Positions 9,907 through 22,330 are shown, numbered from the stretch's first letter. The stretch: 64,000 nucleotides of DNA from Limanda limanda (GCF_963576545.1 NC_083639.1:29021329-29085328); one strand, 5' to 3'. The notes: generated by a model from the letters alone, not told the origin. Made by a program: numbers and translations.

Positions 9907-12900
9907 GGACTCAACTCAACATATCTTCACTTCTGCTTCTTCTACTTCCACTCGTCCCTCTAATCAGTCTGCAGATATTTATTTCACATTTCAAACCAAA
10001 GCCTCACTGGCTTCCTGCTGCATGTTTGCTTGACCCATGTATTTTTACTGCATCAGGTGTGATTTACATTAATTGTGCAGCCTGCTGTTCTCACACCCTG
10101 AAGGAAACAACACCACTTCCTGATTGGCCTGTGACCCTGCAATCAGCAGAGGTGTGTAGAAGTGTGTCTCTCAGCTTGTGTGCTTGTGTGTGTGTGTGTG
10201 TGTGTGTGTTTGTGTCGAGCACAGTACAGTCGTTCCCCTGCAGCGTACTCGCCCTGGTAATCGCTCCACACGTGTATTAAACTTCACTTCCCCTCCTGAG
10301 TGATCCACACTGTGTATCACCTGACACTTTACACCGTGACCTCATTCGTTCACACCTGACCGGCCCGGCGTGCTGATTGGGTTCAGCGGTTCATAATGTA
10401 ACAGTGAGGAACAGCAGCTGGCACCGGGTCCGGCTCCATTTAACACTGTGATTGGCCGGTTTGTGGAGCCGCTCGGCCGATACACAAGACACAACTGGAT
10501 GGGACACAACACGCAGCCTCATTTATTATTGTACTGTTGGCGTCATGGTAACAGGTGGCCACGTGAATATGCACAGTTCATGGATCCATCTTGTTGTTGT
10601 GCGGTCACTCCCAGCAGGTGTTGTGTGTTTTATGTTGTCGGCTCCCATCAGACACTGGGACGGCCTCTACCTGCACAAGACACTTCACCACGGGACTCGT
10701 CCTGAGCTTTTCATAAAGGGACATTTCACTAACGCTTGTGCAATAATCATGAATGGTCCTCGGAATTTGACAATAATTTAAAGCTCAGTGTTGTTTTTAT
10801 CCATCAAAAAATGACTTGGGGTATCGAACAGAGTTACAGGGGTTTAAACAACTAATCGAATATAATGGGATTGGATTATTTGTCTGTATTTGTCCGTCCT
10901 GCAATAAGCTGCTCCTCTAGAAATGAGTACATAAAGCATTAAGTACTCAAAAGGCACTTCTGTCAAGAATGAGTGTTATAATATGGGAAATATATTTAAG
11001 TGTGTATTTACAGACGTCAGTATTCATGATTGAAAATCAACAATTACTACATATTATATCACCTCAATATTAACAGCTATGTACCACTTCAGATTGTCCA
11101 AAACATTTCCTTGTTCTTTCATTCTCATACATGCTCCTCCAACCCTGAGAGAATAAGCTGTAGAAACACATGTAGATTTAAATGTGTTTTAACTGAGTGT
11201 CAAGGGTTTTTTCAGTGTTTGGAGTAAGAAGATGTTGAAGATGTTGAAGACTCGACGGGTTTCAATTCATTTGACGTCTCAGTTAAATACGCACTGAGCC
11301 AAACTCATGTGTCAGCGATTTGCCGGTCGTCCAGTGGGTTGTGTTGAGAAACGTGGAGAACACATCAAACCTTGAAATTGTTGGACAAATCTTGTTTAGT
11401 TCTCGATCAAAAACTCTTGAAAATAACCCGCGCTCTTCATTCACCACAGGATGAAAACGTCTTCATTGACACTTTCCCTCAGCAACCGAACCAAATAGGT
11501 GGAAAGCAAAATCTCAACGAGTGAGTTTAAAAACATCTTCGCTCTGCAGTGTGCGACTCTAATCTCTCTCTTCTGGCAGGAGGAGGAATTATCTCGACGA
11601 CGCTTCTTACTCTCTGGCCTTTGATCAATTTCTTTTTCACAAATGTAATCCTTCCCTTTCACACCACTTCCCACTGGAGGCTTTTCTCCATATTGGTTGG
11701 GACTGCAGCTCCTCCCTGTGTGGGTGTCATGCTGGATATCGTGCTATAGTGAGATATAAAGCTCGATGTTGACCGGGTGCTGAATGGTCGACAGATTCAT
11801 TCATATGTAAAAGTTCTGCTCTCCAGCATTAAACATAACGAGGGTGAAGGATCAATTTGTTTCTGCTTTCTTGAATGTACCTTTTCTAAAATACCAAATT
11901 TCTAATCCTGATATTGACTTCTATCCATGAATCCTTGCGGTAACAACCACTGCATGTGTACCGGATGTCTCCTTCTTTCCTGTGAACTTCTCCCCGGAGA
12001 CACGTGAACCATCGATCTGGGAGAAGTGCTCCTGTACATGTCTGGATTCACAGCCACTTGGCCTTCACAGTGATGGGCTGTGCAACTGGGAACACTGGGG
12101 ACACTGGGAGGACACCAACACAGCTACTGGTGGACGTCAGGGAAACATGAACATGGAGCTATACAGTGTCTCGCTGTGGAACGATGCATGCTGGAGGACG
12201 ATGAGAAAATAAAGTGATCAGCATTGAGTTTGGCTTCAGAGCCTGTGTCGTATGTTCGATTCCCGAGCTTGCTCATGGGCACTGAGGGAGAGAAGAGATG
12301 AACTGAGCTCAAACCCCTTATGTCTTCAATCAGGTTCTTCTTTTGGTTCAGCAGAAATATACTGTATCTTACCTCAATTTTGATTAATGTTATTTAACTT
12401 TACTTGACGCTGATAGATGGAGCAAAGTTCCCAGACTTCCCAGTATCCAACATGTTGCAAAGTTTTCTGTGACTTTTAATAAAACTGTATTAAATCCAAT
12501 CAAACCACTGTTTAAATCAACATACTTTAACTTGAAAAATTCCTGCATCGCATATATTCAAGGTGGCAGCTTTCCTGAGCAGGATCACGATAACTTTACA
12601 CAAACCCTCAATTTTTACAGTTGAGTATTTAAAATAAAACCAGATGTCCTGTATCTCAATGTGGAGCAGAAAGAGAAAAACACTTTAAAGGAGACGTCTC
12701 ACTGAGCTTTGATCCCCGGGCGAGTCTCTCACTGAACCATGAGTATGTGAAAACTGTGTGATATTCTTTTCATTTAAACAGTTTTGTGTTTTTTTTATTG
12801 TTATTCCCCCGACTTGTAGAGCGTGATACAATTATCAGTGAGGAATTATGGGTAAAACCAGAGATATTAAAATCCTAATCTCATCCAAAATGGAGAGAAG

Positions 12901-13087
12901 ATTGACTTTTTCCCTACGGTATATTAAACACTGCTACTGTGTGTGTGTGTGTGTGTCTGTGTGTGTGTGTGTGAGTGTTTGAGCGACTTCATTGTTTTCT
13001 AAATGTATTTGAATGGAAAGCAAATTCTAAAATAAGGTTAACATTAATACAGTTGTATGACTCATATATCTGCTGCGGTTTGCTGTG

Positions 13088-13124
<37 letters not shown>

Positions 13125-13402
13125 CCTGGTTCTGTGTACCAGTGTGTTAATGTGCAGGTTTCTCAGTTGTTTGTCAGCAGCTGCGTGGTTCATCCTCTGG
13201 GGATTAAACGTTAGCATGGCTGAGTGTGTTTAACAGGATTACTAATCTGAACGATGCTGCCACAGCTCTCTGTTGTGTGTGTGTGTGTGTCTGTGTGTGA
13301 GTCCCTGTGTGTGTGTGTGTGTGTTTGTGAGTCCCTGTGTGTGTCTGTGTTTGTGTGTGCGCATCCTTTTTTTTTAAATGTACCTTTGATAGTGCTCCTG
13401 AA
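9907..13402. other. Intron sequence with TG microsatellites
   Basis: No supported gene. (TG)n runs lie at about 10186-10210, 12940-12972 and 13096-13122. The span otherwise looks unique, with no open frame bounded by usable splice sites that resembles the receptor. Confidence 0.6.
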
Positions 13403-13540
13403 TATTTGTGTGTTTGCGTTTGTAACAACCCACCTGTGAATCATTGTGTGTTTGCGTTTGTAACAACCCACCTGTGAATCATTGTGTGTTTGCGTATGTA
13501 ACAACCCACCTGTGTGTCATTGTGAGTTTGCGTGTGTCTG
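13403..13540. repeat. 38-bp minisatellite
   Basis: Units containing TGTGTGTTTGCGTTTGTAAC and CCACCTGTGAATCAT recur at about 13408, 13446 and 13484. A fourth, degenerate unit runs to about 13540. The period is 38 bp. Confidence 0.85.
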
Positions 13541-13663
13541 TTTCTGGACGTGTGTTTGTGTGTCTGTTTTATTGTGTGTGTGTGTGGGGGGGAGGGTCAG
13601 ACGATGATGGATTAAAATATCCTCAGTAAACAATAAAGGACAATGCTAATACTTTCCTCTAAA

Positions 13664-13664
<1 letters not shown>

Positions 13665-13714
<50 letters not shown>
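13665..13714. repeat. (CT)n-(CA)n compound microsatellite
   Basis: A short (CT)n run passes directly into about 18 CA units. A second, TG-rich run lies at about 13840-13886. Confidence 0.9.
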
Positions 13715-13718
<4 letters not shown>

Positions 13719-15078
13719 CAAATGGATACCATTAATGCTGACATTAATTTAAAGGTCATCAGAACTCGCTTCAGTACTTTAGAGCTTAAAAGAACTAAAA
13801 CGACTTAAATGCTCTTTCAGTGTCTCTATGGAGCCTATGAGTGTGTGTGTGTGTGTGTGTTTGTGTGTTTGTGTGTGTGTGTGTGTTATATCGAAAATAA
13901 ACATTATCCTCTAAGCTAGGGTAAATAACTGAAAAACATAAATAAATATTGAATTACTGACATAAGACATAACTTCATAATGTGCAACGTTCATAGAAAA
14001 GAAAAGTAAAACCGTTGTTTCATGATATTTCTCTAAGATGTTTCTCAGAATTAAACTCTCAACTCTTCTCTCTGGATCACTGTGACCTCTGACCTCGCCC
14101 GAGGCTGATTGACGCCTCATCAGTAGGAGCACGATGATAATGTAAAATACCGTTACTGGTTCTCAGCTGCTCCAAGCTTTATGAGTTATTAATAAGTTAG
14201 TTCTGAATAATTAAACGGGGATTCACATGCCTGCGCCAAGTCTTCTCAAACTCAACCTGCACCAAACCACAGTCCACTCAGTCTGCCAGAGTCTTTCAAA
14301 TCAAGATCTCCGGGGATAAAAGTGAAAAATTCTCACAATTCTGAGGGAAGTGATAAAGAATCGCTGGATCAGCCGTTTCCTTTGGCTCTTCCTCCCCCTG
14401 TGGGAACAGCCCAGTTGACCCAGCATCAAACTGGAGTTGGAAACCAAACACAACATTACCAGTGAACCTATCGTCTCATTTCTCCGTGCTTCTTCCGTCT
14501 CCCTTTATTTCTTTTGCACACACTTGCTTTTCTTTAAATTCGGTTTTCCTCTGTCTTTGCTCCTTTCATCCATCGCTCTTTCTCCCTCTCCTTCTTGTTG
14601 CTCGGCCTGCGAGGAGCAGATGGAGAATTCACGGCGGAGACTGGAAGGGCGAACTTAGCATAAAGCAACAACTTCCTCCAAAGGTCTGTCTGGCAGCGAG
14701 CGAGCAGGTGAACACACGACCCGAGAAAACCTTGAGCCTGAGTCCGACCCCGAGTTGGATCTGTGCTTTTCCTCAGCTCTGCTCTGTCATTCTCTTTCTC
14801 CCTCTCGGTTTTTTGATCCTCTCCTCCTTCTTCTGGGTTTTATTTATTTAGTCTATTTCGCTTTTTGCTCTCCGTCTCTCGGCTGCAGATGAAGCCGACC
14901 CTCCGCTCGGCAGCAGGAGCAGCTCTTCATCCGTTTGCCGACTGGTGCCTTGTCCTCAAAACGCCACATCATCACCAGACGTTCCACCAACAAACATCCC
15001 TGAGTTTTCTCTTATTTTCTTTTTCGCCGCTTGACTCAATCTGCTGCAAATCCACAGAGCACAAAGTGAGTCAGTCAG
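13715..15078. other. Intron sequence, no supported gene
   Basis: Apart from the TG run near 13850, I see pyrimidine-rich stretches at 14500-14600 and 14770-14850 and no recognisable coding or repeat feature. The open frames here are low-complexity Ser/Leu/Pro strings. Confidence 0.55.
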
Positions 15079-15750
15079 TACGTTTACATGATGGCAGAAA
15101 CCCGATTTCGGCCGAAATCGGGTTTCTCTATCCATGGGGGGTTAACTGCTCTATCTCAGGGTACATGGCACTGAGAAATCCGACTCTTGTCCGAAAGCAT
15201 TTCATACCCCGCTACGATAGGTGGCGCTGTTTTCATTACAGCTAGTGGTGATCCAGCCATTTCCGCTTGACCTCGTCACCACTAGCAACACAAAAACAAC
15301 AACAGCCTTCAACTCAGCATGCGAGAAAGATGACGAACGGAGAGCAAGGTGAAGCTACGTCCCTCTACATGATGCTGTGCATGTTTACTCTAGGAGTACT
15401 GCGAATGCGAACGGCGCATTTGATTAGAATGGTAATGGCGAGTGCCGGCCGGCAAAGGGCAGCGACATTTTATCTACGTGTCGACTTCCGGGTCACGACC
15501 AGGGAGGGAGGAGGGGGGGCAGGATCTCAAGCATGCGCAAAGACGTCTTCTCCAGTTGTTGTCTAGCTTCCAGAGTTACATGCGCGCGTTGTCCGATATA
15601 CAGCCAGATCCGATCTACTTATCTGGGGGTGGTTATCCGACTTCAGTCGGACACAAGAAATCCAGATTTGTGGAGTTACATGACATGGATCTTCGATTGA
15701 AACCCGACAACGCCAGAAATCGGGTTTCAATCGGACACATGTAACCGCAG
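15079..15750. mobile_element. Palindrome-ended DNA element, unclassified (Harbinger-like?)
   Basis: The outer ends read TACGTTTACATG on the left and CATGTAACCGCAG on the right, an imperfect inverted pair. Just inside the left end, 15096-15127 is a perfect 32-bp palindrome whose half is AGAAACCCGATTTCGG. The right end carries the related inverted arms GAAACCCGA and TCGGGTTTC (about 15698-15728). The ~670-bp interior has no intact transposase; the open frames of about 100 codons are not recognised. I cannot fix a target duplication, so the superfamily is a guess. Confidence 0.55.
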
Positions 15751-16353
15751 TGACTGAGCAGCAGCACTCGGTGGTGATGATGGGAAAAATAGGAGGAGGA
15801 CGGCTTGTAAAGAGCCGCGTGTGTCGGTGTATGTTTGTGTGTCTGTGTGCGTGTGTGTGTGCGTGTGTAGGTCGATGACAAAGATAATTCAAACACGATT
15901 CCTTCAACGTTTGACTTCTCTGCAGTTCAGTCACGCTCGTTCACATCACGCACACACACACACAGACACACACACAACGACAGCCACATGTTGCATCAGT
16001 ATTACTGAGTCGGTTACAACACGACTCGGTACACCAGCAATTAGAATCGACCTCAGGACTAATGGGAACGGGAATAGAGGCTGACATTGAATACCGGTGT
16101 GTGGACGACAAGGGGGGCGGGGGGGGGGGGGGGGGGTTGATGCCGCTGTGAACTACACAACACAAACGTGTGCGAGGGGAATAATTCTCGCAATTTTAAC
16201 ATTCTCCCGCAGACGCTTGGTTAAGATGGAAACGGATAACTGTTCCTCAAAGGTGAATCCCCCTGGTGGACGGCTGCAGTATAGGTCACAAATCCTGCCT
16301 CCTCTATGTTAGTGGTCGGGACGTTGGCCGAACTACGAAGTCAAAGTTCACAT
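15751..16353. other. Intron with CA/TG runs, G-run and repeat fragment
   Basis: This span holds TG-rich sequence at 15835-15868, CA-rich at 15948-15976 and a G-run at about 16110-16137. At 16240-16315 there is a fragment with CTGGTGGACGGCTGCAGTAT followed by CCTGCCTCCTCTATGTTAG. A close relative lies at about 41735-41800, so this is probably an interspersed repeat. Confidence 0.55.
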
Positions 16354-16361
16354 CAAATAAG

Positions 16362-16614
16362 TAGGGCTGGGCAAGTGAACTCGTTTCAATCGCGTTAACT
16401 CAAGTGATGAGTTAACTCGATTAATTGTTTTATCTCGCATTAACTCAGGTTTGATTATTTATTGTTTTATTGTGAAAGTCAGGCTTTTATTTTGTGAAAG
16501 TCTGTTGCTGACTGCTGCAGAACAGGAACAAAGAAAATAATTGGCGGATAAACAATCGAGTTAACTCATCACTTGAGTTAACTCGATTAAAACGAGTTCA
16601 CTTGCCCAGCCCTA
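16362..16614 (+). mobile_element. hAT MITE, copy 1
   Basis: A 253-bp foldback element with ends TAGGGCTGGGCAAGT and its complement GCCCAGCCCTA. The identical 8-bp CAAATAAG flanks it at 16354-16361 and 16615-16622. An 8-bp duplication with TAGGG ends is the hAT signature. The arms consist of near-palindromic GAGTTAACTC motifs around a unique core. There is no coding capacity. Confidence 0.92.
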
Positions 16615-16622
16615 CAAATAAG

Positions 16623-18769
16623 TTTTAATCACATTGTGTGTTGGACGTTTGGCTTCATTTCTGAACAGAAAGGCGTCGTCCATCTTTGTTGTGTAACTCG
16701 TGTCAACGTGAGATTCTTCTGCTGGTTTCTTGTGTTCAAATAATAAAGATTAGATTATTTTTGGCTGCAGCGTCAATTCAGCTTTGTGCATTTGTGTGTT
16801 AAATCAACCAAGTGTGATTTAACACCAGGATTGTTCTGCAAATCCATCTCGTCAAGATCTCAACGTCCTATTTACCAATTTATAATTGTTTTTGTAATTG
16901 CAGAACAGTATCGTGAAACACTTCCAGCTGGATTCAGAGATTCACCTCCAGGGTTGTGTGTCCTTTACAGACTCACTGCAGCTGAGTACATGATATTAAC
17001 ATGTGCTTGTGCTTTATTTTTTTTTATGCACACGTTTAACATTTTTATGGTTCTATTACCAAGTAATCACCAGAGAGTGGAGACAGTGATGAGTGGAACT
17101 GCTTGTTTAGTCCTCGTCCATTAAGACTGATGTAAGAAGCAATAACCGTTAAAATAATAACTGTGAATGCGTTTTGCATTGAAATGAAATTGGCTCTCGT
17201 GCTTTCATCTGCTTTGAGTAAATCGACCGCCGGCTTCCTGTGAATGCAATCTGTATTTATTCACTCCAGGACTTCACCAGTGTCCACGGTTGGTGCGTGA
17301 TACACATTAATCTTTGTGCAACTTCAATTTCCCTCAGGACAACGAGTGTTATTGTGTTTACGTGAAGTCATCTCGCATTCCTGACAAATCACCGTGACAG
17401 CAGTTTACCGCCGCGCTCGCCGCCTGTCGTGTCCCCATTGTCCAACTCGACAATTTGATTGTGTCTCCGAATGACATTAATATTCTGCAGCCACGTCTCT
17501 GGTGAATAAATACATGTCGGATTAGCACGGATGTGGTTTTGCAGAAAGTTCAGCAAACAATGTTTAGCTTCTGTGTGTTTATTGCAAAGTGGATGATTGG
17601 ATAATTTAAAGGCTGCATTAAAACTAAACCAATAATAATTGGTATGATTTCACCATGAAGGACTTTTTCTCATTATAGGTGACAATAATATGAAATATTA
17701 GATTTCTCCTGACATCCCAGCATTTCCCCAGAGGTATTTGTGAGGTGCAGTAATTGGTGAGACATCTTTTAAAGGTCGGATGTCTCGTTATTGAAAGTCG
17801 CCCATGTATGTATTTAATTACTTTCCTTTTTTCCAGCATCGCTGATGAAGGAAAAGGTTTGAAAACACTTTGCTGATTATTCTTTCGAATGCAAGGCCAC
17901 TTTTTGAAAATCCAGCACAGAGAAAAAGATCAGACTTGGTTCAGCGGGTTGTCGGTGAGCCAGCCGCGATGGAAACACCGGGACAGAACAAACTCCAGGG
18001 ACTTTAATGTGAACGCTTGATGACGAGGGTGTAAATTCAGGATGAAGAGCGGCTTCAGTGAACGGTGGACGATGGCGTGGTCGATTGATCGAGTTCGGGT
18101 TTCGGGCAGAACCGGAACCAAACATCAATCCATCCACCACAGAAACAAACAACCCTGGATGACGGCTCGGCCAAATAAGTGTTTATCATCTGTAGGAGCA
18201 GTACTGATATTTAGGATATAACACAGGTTTGGATTAGTGGCCTTTGCTTTGGTAAACCCAACGTTTTTTAAACCATATTTAGCCGCAATATGGTGAAAGT
18301 CTCATTGCCGATCGAGTTATGACAGAAATATCGCCTCTAGGTAAAAATGTTTTGTCTGCGTGTTGTATTTCAATTTATTTTACATGATTCCCTCTGATAA
18401 ACACAATATTTGAAGGGATAATATGAAGGGAGAGGAAACCTAAAAATGAAAGATGATTATTTGAGGAAGAGAAATGTACCGATCAAAACTACGTGAAAGG
18501 AAAATCATCAACATCCGATGTTTCAAAAGTTGTTTTTGTGAAACCGAACAGGAATGATTGGTTTCCACTAAAGAGTCAAATTGCAGTTGAAGAAAATACG
18601 TATTTTAAGGGTTTAATTGGATTTTTTTGGAGGAGACAAATTCTTCAGTCGTTCCTCTAATTAATTGGGTTTTGTAGATTTGGAAAACAAGTAAAAATAG
18701 ACTCTAACGTGTCCTTACTTTCTTAACAAGTGTGGGTGGTGACTGTCAATGGAAGCAACATGGTTCCCC

Positions 18770-18772
<3 letters not shown>
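16623..18772. other. Intron sequence, no supported gene
   Basis: This is the longest microsatellite-poor stretch in this part of the window. I see no coding exon. The G/C-richer part at 17390-17500 looks unique and could be conserved non-coding sequence, but nothing in it identifies a function. Confidence 0.5.
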
Positions 18773-18844
<72 letters not shown>

Positions 18845-18852
18845 TGTGTGCA
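18773..18852. repeat. (TG)n microsatellite
   Basis: About 80 bp of almost uninterrupted TG repeats with one A interruption near 18801. It accounts for the long Thr/His and Cys/Val open frames on both strands here. Confidence 0.95.
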
Positions 18853-18944
18853 TGCACGACACAGAGAGCGGAGGTCCAAACACAGCCAGCGACACTCGAA
18901 GCACAGCAGACATGCAAACAAATGAAAAGATGGTAAAAGGAAGG

Positions 18945-19255
18945 GAAGACAAAAACAAAACAAAACAAAGAACAGAAAAAAACAAAAAAACAAAAGAGGC
19001 GAATAAAGATAAAGAGGTTTGTGGGGCTGGGGGGGAGGGGGGGGGGGCAACCAAAATGAAAAGGGGTTGGTGTCGCGTTCATGGTTTTTTTTACTGTGAT
19101 GAAGAAAGTGTAACACAGGGAGGAAAGTATTCTGCCTGTGAAGCAATAATCACCTTCGCTCGGGATGACTAGAATGTACGGCGTTGTTATTTGTCCCCTA
19201 CCTATTACCACTAAGGCCAAGGGTCGTCCCCGCCGGAGAGCATGAGAGAGAGAGA

Positions 19256-19292
<37 letters not shown>

Positions 19293-19620
19293 AGGGAGGG
19301 AGGGAGGGGGAAGAGAGAAAAACAAACAACGACAAAAAAAAAAGAGAAGAGAAGAAAAAGAAGAAAGTCTAAGAAATAAAGAGGAATAGTTTTCTTCTCT
19401 CCGGATCTCCCTGCTTCTCAAAGTGCACAGTGTCTGTCTTAGAGGAGAGAAGTCACAGGGGTCAGAGGTCAAACTAGCACATTGAGGTCAGTGGCTATCG
19501 CGGGCCGGAGCCGGGAAGTCACCTAGCAACCCTGACCGGCCCCTCCCACACATGTGTTGGTTGGTTAACAGGGAGTGAGTCGATGGGGAGGGGGGGGGGG
19601 GGGGGGGGGGTTAACATCAG
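18945..19620. repeat. Low-complexity purine-rich tract
   Basis: An A/C-rich tract (18945-19000) comes first, followed by G-runs at 19029-19048. (GA)n then passes into (GGGA)n at about 19238-19312, an A-rich stretch follows to 19380, and a G-run lies at about 19587-19611. The sequence is strongly purine-biased on the plus strand and has no gene. Confidence 0.8.
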
Positions 19621-21544
19621 TGGAGTCTGTCAGCTGGGTTGTTAAGAAAAAAATAAAAAGGAGGAGGAAATGGAAGACAAAAGAAATGAGGTGATGGTTG
19701 AAAGAAAATAAATTAAAAAAAATGTGTGAACTTTGTGGCAAAATTTGGGCAAAAAGGGTAAAAAAAACTTCAGATCACCTAAATTTACATAAATAAGTTA
19801 TTTTATATATATATATATCAACTATGTCGAGGCAACTAGGAAGCTGAGGTCGAATCACAAAATATGAATAATCTCTGGATTAAACTCATATGATACAAAG
19901 AACCAGGTTTTCAGAGATCAGGACAAAGTGTCAACGAGATCAACTGCAAAGACGCAAAGATGCAATGATGCGTGACAAGGTTTCCTGGTGTAACACAACA
20001 ATGGATCAGGCTAATAAAGCTAGGAAACTGATCGCTAGCTACCAGTCAGCTACACGTTAGCATTTTTATATTTTCTTGATTTTCACCCCGTTTTTTTTTT
20101 TTTTAGCTTTCTTTAATATTGTGAAATAGGATGTTTCCAATGTTTTTTGTTGAAATAAATATATTGAGACGACTAATATCAGTGAGAGAATGTGAAATTG
20201 ACTTGAGGACTGTTGGGCCTTGGACGGAGGTTTGACTTCCACGGAGTGAGATTCTAGTTTTTACTAAATGTACCGTGTGGTTTTAAGTTCCACGACCCGG
20301 TTGAAAACATGGTTCTTTAATTGAATCCGACTCTTTTAGGCCTAAATCTCTCTCCTGCCCCCCCCGTGCTCCAGCTGAGCTCCTTCATTAGAACACCCTG
20401 ACCCAGGAAAGTGGCTCTTATCCTCCGATCGGCTGCTGCTGCAGAGCGTGGACGGCAGGTATCGGAACAAATTAGTCATTTGGTAAATTAAGAGGAGTTC
20501 GTGGGAAGTCGAGTTTAATTCCACGAATCGAGAGAAAAGTTCGTTATAAAAGAATGTAAAAAATAAATAAATAACAAGACAGCCACAAAGTTAAAAGCAT
20601 GTCTTCTTCTTGTTTTTGTTGTTGTTGTTGAGGACACACACATGCACACAGACAGACAGAGAGCAGACCTCCACCCACAGCACCGCCCACTCACAACACA
20701 AACACACAAACACACAAACACACACAGCCTGGGAAAATGGATGGCGCGAGAAAAAAAAAAAGAAAAAGAGATATAAAAGAGACAATGGTGAGCACATGAT
20801 GCCGAAGAGAGAAAACAAGAGAGCGAGGGAACGACAGAGGAGAGGAAAGAGATGTGGATGGAATCAAATAAACGTGTGATGCAGATGAAAAAAAACTAGA
20901 AACAGGAAAAAGAGACGAGGTGAAGAAAATCGATAGCGAGCTGAAAAAGCTTTCAGTGCCTGGCGCACGAATGGGTGAGTTTCCAGAGATGAGCAGCAAA
21001 TAAAGATGAGCGACACGGGGGAAGCACAACAGAGGAGGATGAGATGGGTTCTGGGGGGGGGGGGGGGGGTGGAGTGGGGGCGCGGGGGGGGGGCTAACGC
21101 TTTAGCCTCCGTCCGCCGGGTTTAATGAACGCGGTCAATCGGTATGTAATGGCCCTCGGTGTTCCACTTCACACACTGATGAGCAACATGGACGAGGAGC
21201 GAGATGGAAAAAGAGAGAGAGAGAGAGAGAGAGAGCTGGATGGAGGGAGGGAGGGAGGGACGAGGAGGAGGGTGAGACAGGAATGGGCGATAAAAGAGAG
21301 AAAGGTGAGGAGGAGGAGGAGAGACGGAGATGGAATGCGATGCAACGGAAACCATGCAGGTGACGTGGGGGGGGATGTCGGGTCGCCTGGGCTAAAGGTT
21401 AAAGGGTTTAAAGTGTGTGTGTCTCTGTGTGTGTGTGTGTGTCGTCTGAAGTACTGGGGGTCTCCTCTAGGGGGCGCACGTAGCGTCCCTGGGACACAGT
21501 CGAGTGTAGCCTCATGCTCAGGATCAGTGGAAGGCTGCTCATAC
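19621..21544. other. Intron sequence with homopolymer and GA/G-runs
   Basis: No supported gene. It holds a (TA)n patch near 19806-19819, a T-run at 20092-20104, CA-rich sequence at 20636-20728, G-runs at 21051-21071 and 21084-21093, (GA)n at about 21211-21236, and a TG run at about 21414-21442 just downstream of the 37-nt exon on the gene strand. Confidence 0.6.
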
Positions 21545-21581
21545 CTTTGTTCGCCAGGCGGACGCAGTTGATTTTGGTTTC
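21545..21581 (-). CDS. ptprk: ptprk 37-nt micro-exon
   Basis: Only 37 nt long, it encodes E-T-K-I-N-C-V-R-L-A-N-K plus the first base of Gly. The acceptor is CTTCACAG|GA and the donor is AAAG|GTATGAG. It enters in phase 0 after the S-R-A-N-G end of the preceding exon and leaves in phase 1 to join the transmembrane exon. The sequence is the conserved end of the membrane-proximal FN3 region of R2B phosphatases; I-N-C-V-R-L-A is PTPRK-like wording. It lies 8.4 kb from the previous exon and 17 kb from the next. It is far too short for ORF-based detection and was found by searching for the expected residues and splice sites. Confidence 0.93.
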
Positions 21582-21747
21582 CTGTGAAGACACAAACAGA
21601 GAAGTCGGGTCAGTGACGTTCAGCCGGGATCAAAGGAACTCGTCCTTTGAAGTAGTCGAGTGTTTCCAGAGCGTGGACGTTTCCACACCGAGTCGCTGGT
21701 TCCTTCAAGGCCACCTTTGGATTCCCTTTGTGACAAACTTTAATATT

Positions 21748-22239
21748 CTGTTTAACGCTTTTTTATTGGTTTTCTTTGGGTAATCAAAACAATTATACAA
21801 TTATAATCACAAATCTGATGGATATACCCCTACCCACAATAAGACCCGCCCACCCCCGGCCAGCCTACCCCATGCAGCAGAAGTACATACAATAGACACT
21901 TTAGACTGTGTATATATATATATATGTATGTATATAGGAATATTAGACTATTACAATGAAACTGCATACATCGCTGCTGCAAGACAAAGCAGAGAAGATA
22001 AAGAAAGAGGAACATTTAAATTTAAATTTAAATTAAATTAAATTAAATTAAATTAAATTAAATTAAATTAAATTAAATTAAATTAAATTAAATTAAATTA
22101 AATTAAATTAAATTAAATTAAATAATAAATAATAAATAAAATAAATCAGTAAATAGGTAAATGCAATTTAAAAGAAATAAAAATAAAGGAGGGGGCGGGG
22201 AGGGGAGGGGATGGTTGCCATATCTAATCTTTCTCTTGT
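21748..22239 (-). mobile_element. Retroposed insertion with 14-bp target duplication
   Basis: CAAACTTTAATATT occurs at both 21734-21747 and 22240-22253, flanking 492 bp. On the minus strand the insert ends in an A-rich AATAAAAAAGCGTTAAACAG. A long duplication plus an A-rich end fits target-primed retroposition (LINE or LINE-mobilised). The insert contains a (TA) patch and a large AATTA microsatellite. No coding frame is identified. Confidence 0.7.
22019..22122. repeat. (AATTA)n pentanucleotide microsatellite
   Basis: About 20 tandem AATTA units lie inside the retroposed insert, followed by (AATA)-type sequence to about 22145. Confidence 0.95.
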
Positions 22240-22330
22240 CAAACTTTAATATTGTGTAGGACAGATGAACCCAGAGACAGACTCCATCCATAAGAAGATA
22301 ATAACAATCCTGACATGTCTTCTGGTGATA

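Noticed and set aside
18723..19472. Longest open frame in the window (249 codons, minus strand)
   Set aside because: It runs through (TG)n, G-run and (GA)n tracts and translates to His/Thr and Ser/Leu strings. There is no domain, splice context or conserved motif.
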